From Leadbetterella sp051649345 (GTDB lineage Bacteria > Bacteroidota > Bacteroidia > Cytophagales > Spirosomataceae), in assembly GCA_051649345.1 (NCBI GenBank), contig JBOFGX010000154.1, forward strand, positions 1-13,479: a DNA stretch of 13,479 nucleotides, in the 5' to 3' direction. The notes beneath the pieces were generated by a model. It was given only the letters and a program-made list of their open reading frames with translations. It searched no databases and had not been told where the DNA came from. A program made the translations under genes and the position numbers. Below are positions 8,407-13,479 of the stretch, one piece after another. Every line of letters begins with the position of its first letter. Position 1 is the first letter of the stretch.

Positions 8407-9753
8407 ATGATTTTGAAAATTAAATTACATGTAAAGTCTATGACTTTTTCAATCTCTTTGGTTGCAAACTTATTGTTTTTTAATATTTTAGCCTCATCTC
8501 AAAATGTTTGTACACAGTGGGCCAAAATCAGTTTAGATGTTCTCAAAAATACTCCAAATGGGTCTCCTACTTACAACAGTAGATGTCTTGGTTATTTAGG
8601 TTTGACCATGTACGAGTCATTAGCATCTGGCATAAACAGCAAACATAAATCTCTTTTTGGTTATGTAAATACCATGCCAAAAATTGAAAATTCGGAAAAT
8701 AAACTAAAAATAATTCCGGAAATCGCAATATCCGTTTCTCAAGCCCAGATGCTCAGGAGTTTATTTCCTCACATGCAACCTAAGATGAAAGTTGCGATAG
8801 ACTCATTGGAAAAGGTATTCTTATATAAATTTTCCAAAAAACAATCCAAAGAGTTAATTAACAATTCCATATATTTTGGAAATAAGGTTTTTTCCACCAT
8901 TTACGAATGGTCTAAATCCGATGGCGGTCATGAAGGATATTTGAGAAATTTTGATACTACATATATTGAATCTAAGGGTAGAAGTAAATGGAATCCTCCC
9001 GGAAATGGACAAGCCAAGCTTGCTCTGCCACTTCACCCAAATTGGGGTGGTAATAGAACTTTCTCCAAAGAAAATTATGTATTACCTATTCCCAAACTAA
9101 TTGATACGAGAGGATTGAAAGGTTCAGATTATTATTCATATATGAAAGAGGTGTGTGAAACAGGTAAGCACCTTACGCAAGAACAAAAAGAAATTGCAAA
9201 TTGGTGGGGTGATGATCCTGGTGAAACTTTTTCACCACCTGGGCATTCATACAATATAGCAGTAATAGCAGCCGAGAAATCAAAAGCTGATATTTATACT
9301 TCTTCTAAGACTTTTGCCGCAGTCGGAATGGCTGTGGCAGATGCATTTATAAATTGTTGGAAAACAAAATACCATTATTCTTTAGAAAGACCTTTTAAAT
9401 TTATTATAACCAATATTGATTTCAAATGGGAATTGTATTGGCCAGAACCTCCTTTTCCGGCATTTTACTCTGGTCATGCAGGACAATCTTCGTCTGCAGC
9501 TACAGTACTTACCCAAATATATGGGGATTCATTTTCATTTATTGATGATTCGCATGTGGGTAGGCCTAATGATGAATTTAGAAACGTCGTATACAAAGCT
9601 AGAAATTTTAATTCGTTTGATGAAGCCGCCAATGAATCAGCTGAAAGTAGAATTTATGGAGGAATCCATACGCGTTTAGATAATGAGGTAGGTCTTTTAG
9701 AAGGAAAAAAGATAGGCCAAAACATTAATAAAATTTTTGAATCCATACCATAA
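8407..9753 (+). CDS. Secreted vanadium-dependent haloperoxidase / PAP2-type enzyme
   Basis: This 448-residue protein has an N-terminal signal peptide (hydrophobic stretch about residues 14-30, likely cleavage near ASSQ). The C-terminal half has the complete vanadate/phosphate-binding set of the family: K321 and R328 (KYHYSLERP), S355-G356-H357 (FYSGHA), and R415 with H421 (RIYGGIH). W318 and F350 also fall where I recall active-site residues in the Zobellia vanadium iodoperoxidase, whose spacing is nearly the same. Members oxidise halides with hydrogen peroxide to give reactive hypohalous species, or act as acid phosphatases; sequence alone does not settle this, though the similarity to bacterial haloperoxidases favours the former. 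No lipobox and no type IX sorting domain are seen, so a periplasmic or soluble secreted form is expected. ATG 8440 (M12) is an alternative start. The gene lies 158 bases from divergent argH and 27 bases before the giant surface-protein gene. Confidence 0.87.
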   Translation: MILKIKLHVKSMTFSISLVANLLFFNILASSQNVCTQWAKISLDVLKNTPNGSPTYNSRCLGYLGLTMYESLASGINSKHKSLFGYVNTMPKIENSENKLKIIPEIAISVSQAQMLRSLFPHMQPKMKVAIDSLEKVFLYKFSKKQSKELINNSIYFGNKVFSTIYEWSKSDGGHEGYLRNFDTTYIESKGRSKWNPPGNGQAKLALPLHPNWGGNRTFSKENYVLPIPKLIDTRGLKGSDYYSYMKEVCETGKHLTQEQKEIANWWGDDPGETFSPPGHSYNIAVIAAEKSKADIYTSSKTFAAVGMAVADAFINCWKTKYHYSLERPFKFIITNIDFKWELYWPEPPFPAFYSGHAGQSSSAATVLTQIYGDSFSFIDDSHVGRPNDEFRNVVYKARNFNSFDEAANESAESRIYGGIHTRLDNEVGLLEGKKIGQNINKIFESIP

Positions 9754-9780
9754 AATCTATAAACGAACCTGACAAGAACT

Positions 9781-12700
9781 ATGAAAAAACTTTTACGATT
9801 TACTGTTCCATATACTACAACAAAATTTTACTTGAGTATGAAAGAATTCTATTCAAATGCAAAATTCATTTTGGGGGCCTTACTTCTGTTAATGGGAACA
9901 CTATTCCCATCTAGAACCTCAGCCCAAAATTCCCCAAATGCTATTCCCGATCAAAGTAAATATTATATATTGATTGGAGAAGTCACTTCAAGCGGTACTT
10001 CAGGTAGGACAGATGTGTATCAATGGAATTCAAGCTCTGCACCCAATACATGTTCGATTGGTGGAGGTGGTGGTGAAGGTTTTGCCTTTAATCCACTCAC
10101 AAATAGGGCATATATGGCCACCTGTTGCAATGAGGGAAAAGTACGTGTATATGATGTAGTAGCAGGTAGCTTTCTAGCTGATATTCAACTACCTTCTGGA
10201 GAAGATATATTGGATATTGACCTGTCCAATAATGGTCAATATTTATTTATTACTACGTATAAAAGAGTTTATAGATATAGTACAGCTGGAAATCCTGCAA
10301 CACAAGTTGGGTTCGTTGAAGAAGCTACAATAGGTACTGGAACTAATAATTTCTGGGGAATTGACGCCAATGGTAATGACTCAAGAGTGTTCTTTTCAAC
10401 TAACTGGAGAAACGCAAGCGATGAAGGTGCGTCGGCGATTTATTCATTACCTTCTGATCTATCTGGAAATGAAACTAAATTGGCAGATGCTCCAGCCAAC
10501 TTCCAATTTAGAGGTGTTGTTTTCGATAAAGATGGTAATCTTTGGGCAATCGCATCTCCTAAAACCGCTTCGAATGTAAAAGATCGCTTGTATAAGTTTA
10601 CAATGAGTGGAAATAGTGGAAATAGCTCATCTTCGACCTATTGGGAAATTCCTAGGAATGGAAACGGTGCAAGTGCTAGTAATGCTAATGTAAATGCATT
10701 TGACCTTGCATTTGGTCCAGACGACCGTTTGTATATCACAACTTACTTAGGCGATTGTGTAGTTCGATTTAATACGACAAACAATACTTTCAGTTCTTAT
10801 CTACCGTATGTTGCAGGAAGGCAAGCAAAAACAATTGCTTTTGTGGGAGGTGACTTTAAATGTAATAGTTGTGACTTACCAAATCTAACGGCAGCAAACG
10901 TAGTATCAAATATTGGAACTTGCAATGGTGCTACTGCAAACAACAATTCACAAGCAACAATTAATGGATTAACATGGGTAAATAATACTACGAGCAGAAT
11001 CGAAGGTGCGATTTCGGAAGGCGGGACTTTTGATAATTCAATTATATTTGGAAGAGCTTCCAATGACACTCTTAAACAAAACCAAACTTCTTTTACCTTT
11101 TTTGGCTTAAAACCTAATACCCAATATACTATCCGTGTATGGAAAGGAAGTGATGTCTGTTTTGATGATGTGACATTTACAACTCAACCACAGCAATGTT
11201 TTTCGTGTGCTTGTAATTCAAACAATCTGATTGACAATTCAGATATGGAATCAGGAAATCCGCCAAGTAGTTTTACAGCACCCCAAAGTACGTGGACAAG
11301 AGGCACGGGAGCAAACAGCGGAAACTACGGCATTTTAAATTCGGGCAATACGGTTAGCAATAATTTCATATATCAAGAAGAAAACATAGGTGCAGGACTA
11401 AAGGTAACCCTCAATGCTCTTGCCGCTATAAATAGTTCTAGTTCATCTACTTCCATAACTCAAGTCTATATGGAGTTTTATAATGGAACATCACTACTAG
11501 CTACTTCAGCCAAATACAATGTATCGAATGTATACAGTAGCAATACTCTTACGGCTATTACACCTATACTATATACAACTCCTACCAATACAACAAAAGT
11601 CAGAGTTGTAGGATTAGCCAATGGAAGAGCCTTGTATTTGGATAATATAAGACTAACGAGATGCTATGATACTCCTGTTTCCGGCACTTTAGCGAATACT
11701 TCTGTCAGACCCTCATGTGGAGGTTTATCAAACGGAACCTTGGTAATTAATGCAAGCGGCGGGAGTGGCTCATATCAATACAAGTTAAATTCTGGAAGTT
11801 TCCAAAACTCAAATACATTCTCTACCGTAGGTGCAGGAGCCTATACAATTACAGTTAGAGATGTAAATGCTGTAGGTTGCGATTTTACATTAAACGGCAC
11901 ATTTGAATGTCAAAATAACTGTCCTAATACTTTAACAAATGCAAACCCTAATAATGCTGAAGTTAGACCTGGACAGACATTCCTATTATCCGTAAATACA
12001 ACCGCAGCAAACAATAGTGTAGTTGAATGGTATCGTTCTACACAAAATGTCACAAACTACGCTGACCTTACAACTAAAACATTACTCGGAGAAGCAACAG
12101 TATCTGCTGGAATAGCATCATTATCAACTACTGCACCTACAACAGTTGGTAATTATTACTACTATGTGGTGTTTAAACCTTCAGACCCTTGTAATACGTT
12201 TGCAAAACATACCATAGAAGTAAAGAATATCGGAAGTAATAACCCTATCTGTCTTTCGGGAAGAAGAGCAATTTCCAATGCTACATTGGACGGTGCATGT
12301 AATTCATCTTCCACAACTACTTATAGTATGTTCTTGGATATGACGTCTGGAACTGGTAGAACAAACTATCGTTACTTTAGGACTTCGGATTTAGTATTAG
12401 AAGAATATTGTGATGGTACAGCAAAAATTTTGGGTAAAGCATGTGCAGCCGGGGGAAGTACAAATGATTGCATAAACATTTCCTACACATTATCTGGAAG
12501 AACTGCGACTACGCCCGCAATTAGTCCTGCACCATTTGGCTGTTCGAATTATGCAAATGATCTCTATTACTATCCTACAGGTGCTGGTTCCATCACAGGT
12601 GTATCTGGTGGTATATATGCAGGTTTAGATATTTCAATTTCAGAAAATACAACTAATTCACTACCTGCCTTCCAAATTGGAACTGGAGGCAATACGAACA

Positions 12701-13479
12701 CGAATACATTTGGCGGTTCTTCCGGATTTGAAGTTACAATTTTAAATGCGGGTACAAACACTTGGGGAGTAAATAAGAATGGAGAATTTTCATTCGACTT
12801 GGGAAGTATAACGACGTTCCCACTAATCGCATCTGCTAGTACTACCTCTGGTTGTAGTGGGTATTCTACAACCTTAAGCTCACGATTTGATGCTCCAAAT
12901 TTACCAACATGTAGTTCCATTACATATTCTTGGAAAAACCCTTCTGGGACAGAAATTGGAAATACCGCAAACGTAACGTTTAATCCAATCGTAAGTGGTA
13001 ATTATTCTCTAACAGTTACTATTACAAGAGATGGAAATACGTGTACAGCAACAGATGAAATAGCTCTAGAGGTTAAATCAACACCAACTTTATCTGGAAC
13101 AGCTCCATCTATTCCTGCCATATGTGCAGGTCAAACCTTGCAACTCAATTCAGGTACATGGACAAATGCAAGCTCTTACACTTGGGCTGGGCCTAATAGC
13201 TTTACTAGTACAAGCCAAAACCCTACAATTACTAATGCTCAAGTCAATAGATCTGGTACTTATACTTTGACGGTAAGATCAGCTGATAATTGTACTGCAA
13301 GTGTAACAAATCTTTCGGCGGTCGTTAATCCACTTCCTGTAGGTAGTATTACTGCCTCTATTGATTCTGTAGTCTGCTCTGGTGAAACTATTAACCTTAC
13401 CAGTACCGAATGGACCAATGCTGGCACTGCAGCTGATTCTTACAAATGGACCAAAGCCAATAGTACCTTCAGCCAAAAC
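9781..13479 (+). CDS. Giant secreted multidomain surface protein, 3' end outside window (partial)
   Basis: The frame starting at ATG 9781 runs 1233 codons without a stop to the last base, so the C-terminus is missing. A signal peptide ends near residue 48 (SRTSA before QN); ATG 9838 (M20) is an equally good start and gives a shorter signal. Domains, judged by eye: beta-propeller of NHL/SMP-30 type (about 55-358, with repeats such as GVVFDKDGNLWAIA and DLAFGPDDRLYITT); FN3-like (about 365-470, GLKPNTQYTIRVW); jelly-roll, carbohydrate-binding-like (about 479-627, ending LYLDNIRLTR); one SprB-type repeat (about 641-702); Ig-like (about 720-816); an unnamed beta-rich domain (about 818-1015); then Ig/PKD-like repeats (from about 1016, with an 84-residue period at the end). 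It is rich in Asn, Thr and Ser. I infer an adhesin or matrix-type protein, probably a type IX secretion substrate, but its sorting domain is not visible. It may share a transcript with the haloperoxidase gene. Confidence 0.85.
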   Translation, partial: MKKLLRFTVPYTTTKFYLSMKEFYSNAKFILGALLLLMGTLFPSRTSAQNSPNAIPDQSKYYILIGEVTSSGTSGRTDVYQWNSSSAPNTCSIGGGGGEGFAFNPLTNRAYMATCCNEGKVRVYDVVAGSFLADIQLPSGEDILDIDLSNNGQYLFITTYKRVYRYSTAGNPATQVGFVEEATIGTGTNNFWGIDANGNDSRVFFSTNWRNASDEGASAIYSLPSDLSGNETKLADAPANFQFRGVVFDKDGNLWAIASPKTASNVKDRLYKFTMSGNSGNSSSSTYWEIPRNGNGASASNANVNAFDLAFGPDDRLYITTYLGDCVVRFNTTNNTFSSYLPYVAGRQAKTIAFVGGDFKCNSCDLPNLTAANVVSNIGTCNGATANNNSQATINGLTWVNNTTSRIEGAISEGGTFDNSIIFGRASNDTLKQNQTSFTFFGLKPNTQYTIRVWKGSDVCFDDVTFTTQPQQCFSCACNSNNLIDNSDMESGNPPSSFTAPQSTWTRGTGANSGNYGILNSGNTVSNNFIYQEENIGAGLKVTLNALAAINSSSSSTSITQVYMEFYNGTSLLATSAKYNVSNVYSSNTLTAITPILYTTPTNTTKVRVVGLANGRALYLDNIRLTRCYDTPVSGTLANTSVRPSCGGLSNGTLVINASGGSGSYQYKLNSGSFQNSNTFSTVGAGAYTITVRDVNAVGCDFTLNGTFECQNNCPNTLTNANPNNAEVRPGQTFLLSVNTTAANNSVVEWYRSTQNVTNYADLTTKTLLGEATVSAGIASLSTTAPTTVGNYYYYVVFKPSDPCNTFAKHTIEVKNIGSNNPICLSGRRAISNATLDGACNSSSTTTYSMFLDMTSGTGRTNYRYFRTSDLVLEEYCDGTAKILGKACAAGGSTNDCINISYTLSGRTATTPAISPAPFGCSNYANDLYYYPTGAGSITGVSGGIYAGLDISISENTTNSLPAFQIGTGGNTNTNTFGGSSGFEVTILNAGTNTWGVNKNGEFSFDLGSITTFPLIASASTTSGCSGYSTTLSSRFDAPNLPTCSSITYSWKNPSGTEIGNTANVTFNPIVSGNYSLTVTITRDGNTCTATDEIALEVKSTPTLSGTAPSIPAICAGQTLQLNSGTWTNASSYTWAGPNSFTSTSQNPTITNAQVNRSGTYTLTVRSADNCTASVTNLSAVVNPLPVGSITASIDSVVCSGETINLTSTEWTNAGTAADSYKWTKANSTFSQN
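11701..11886 (+). other. SprB-type repeat domain within the giant surface protein
   Basis: Residues 641-702 carry the SprB pattern: a Cys-Gly-Gly start with SNGTLVI, then GGSGSYQYKLN, a FSTVGAGAYTITVRD segment, and a closing Cys. SprB repeats occur in large surface adhesins of Bacteroidota, including the gliding adhesin SprB. Only one copy is seen in this part of the protein. Confidence 0.7.
12853..13479 (+). repeat. Tandem Ig/PKD-like repeats in the giant surface protein (continues past window)
   Basis: Three units begin with a conserved Cys-x-Gly at residues 1025, 1115 and 1199, spaced 90 and 84 residues apart. The last two are clearly alike: CAGQTLQLNSGTWTNASSYTW against CSGETINLTSTEWTNAG...SYKW. 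Each complete unit ends with a SGxYxLTV strand and a second Cys. The third unit is cut by the window edge, so a longer array is likely downstream. Confidence 0.75.

Noticed and set aside
8407..8520. Lipoprotein signal in the haloperoxidase
   Set aside because: The first cysteine follows SQNV, which does not form a lipobox. The sequence fits an ordinary signal peptide better.
9974..10579. Two short plus-strand frames (9974-10159 and 10361-10579)
   Set aside because: They are out-of-frame readings within the propeller part of the giant gene, whose own frame is continuous here. They are not evidence of a broken gene.
12570..12920. Open frame of 116 codons on the minus strand
   Set aside because: It lies wholly inside the giant surface-protein gene and its composition is the mirror of that Thr/Ser/Asn-rich coding sequence. 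There is no recognisable domain or start context.

Overview
The window looks like chromosomal DNA of a member of the Bacteroidota, most probably a cytophaga-like (Cytophagales) organism. The support is an AT-rich genome, starts without clear Shine-Dalgarno sequences, candidate -7 boxes of the TAnnTTTG type, a dipeptidyl peptidase IV (family S9B), an amidase followed by an MCE gene, and a large surface protein with a SprB-type repeat and Ig-like repeats. The genus cannot be named from the sequence alone.

Left part (1-5288, all +): the end of an N-acetylmuramoyl-L-alanine amidase, a single-pass MCE/MlaD protein, a secreted dipeptidyl peptidase IV with complete catalytic residues, and a full-length ABC exporter half-transporter. 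These are envelope and periplasm functions. The intergenic gaps are 50-140 bases, so some of these genes probably have their own promoters.

Middle (5409-8248): a U32-family protein of the kind linked to tRNA hydroxylation, with four candidate Fe-S cysteines. It overlaps by one base (TAATG) with a small mono-cluster [4Fe-4S] ferredoxin. Argininosuccinate lyase (argH) converges on this pair from the minus strand, with 18 bases between the stop codons. argH begins with GTG.

Right part (8407-13479, +): a secreted vanadium-dependent haloperoxidase/PAP2-type enzyme with every vanadate-binding residue in place. It is followed 27 bases later by a very large secreted protein whose frame is open from 9781 to the last base (1233 codons, no stop). 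That protein reads as signal peptide, beta-propeller, FN3-like domain, jelly-roll-like domain, a SprB repeat, Ig-like domains and an unnamed beta-rich domain, and it continues beyond the window. It is probably a surface or released protein of the type IX secretion class, but the C-terminal sorting domain that would prove this lies outside.

The most interesting parts are the haloperoxidase plus giant surface protein pair and the translationally coupled U32-ferredoxin pair. I found no CRISPR array, transposon, rRNA or tRNA. All gaps between genes are shorter than 160 bases.
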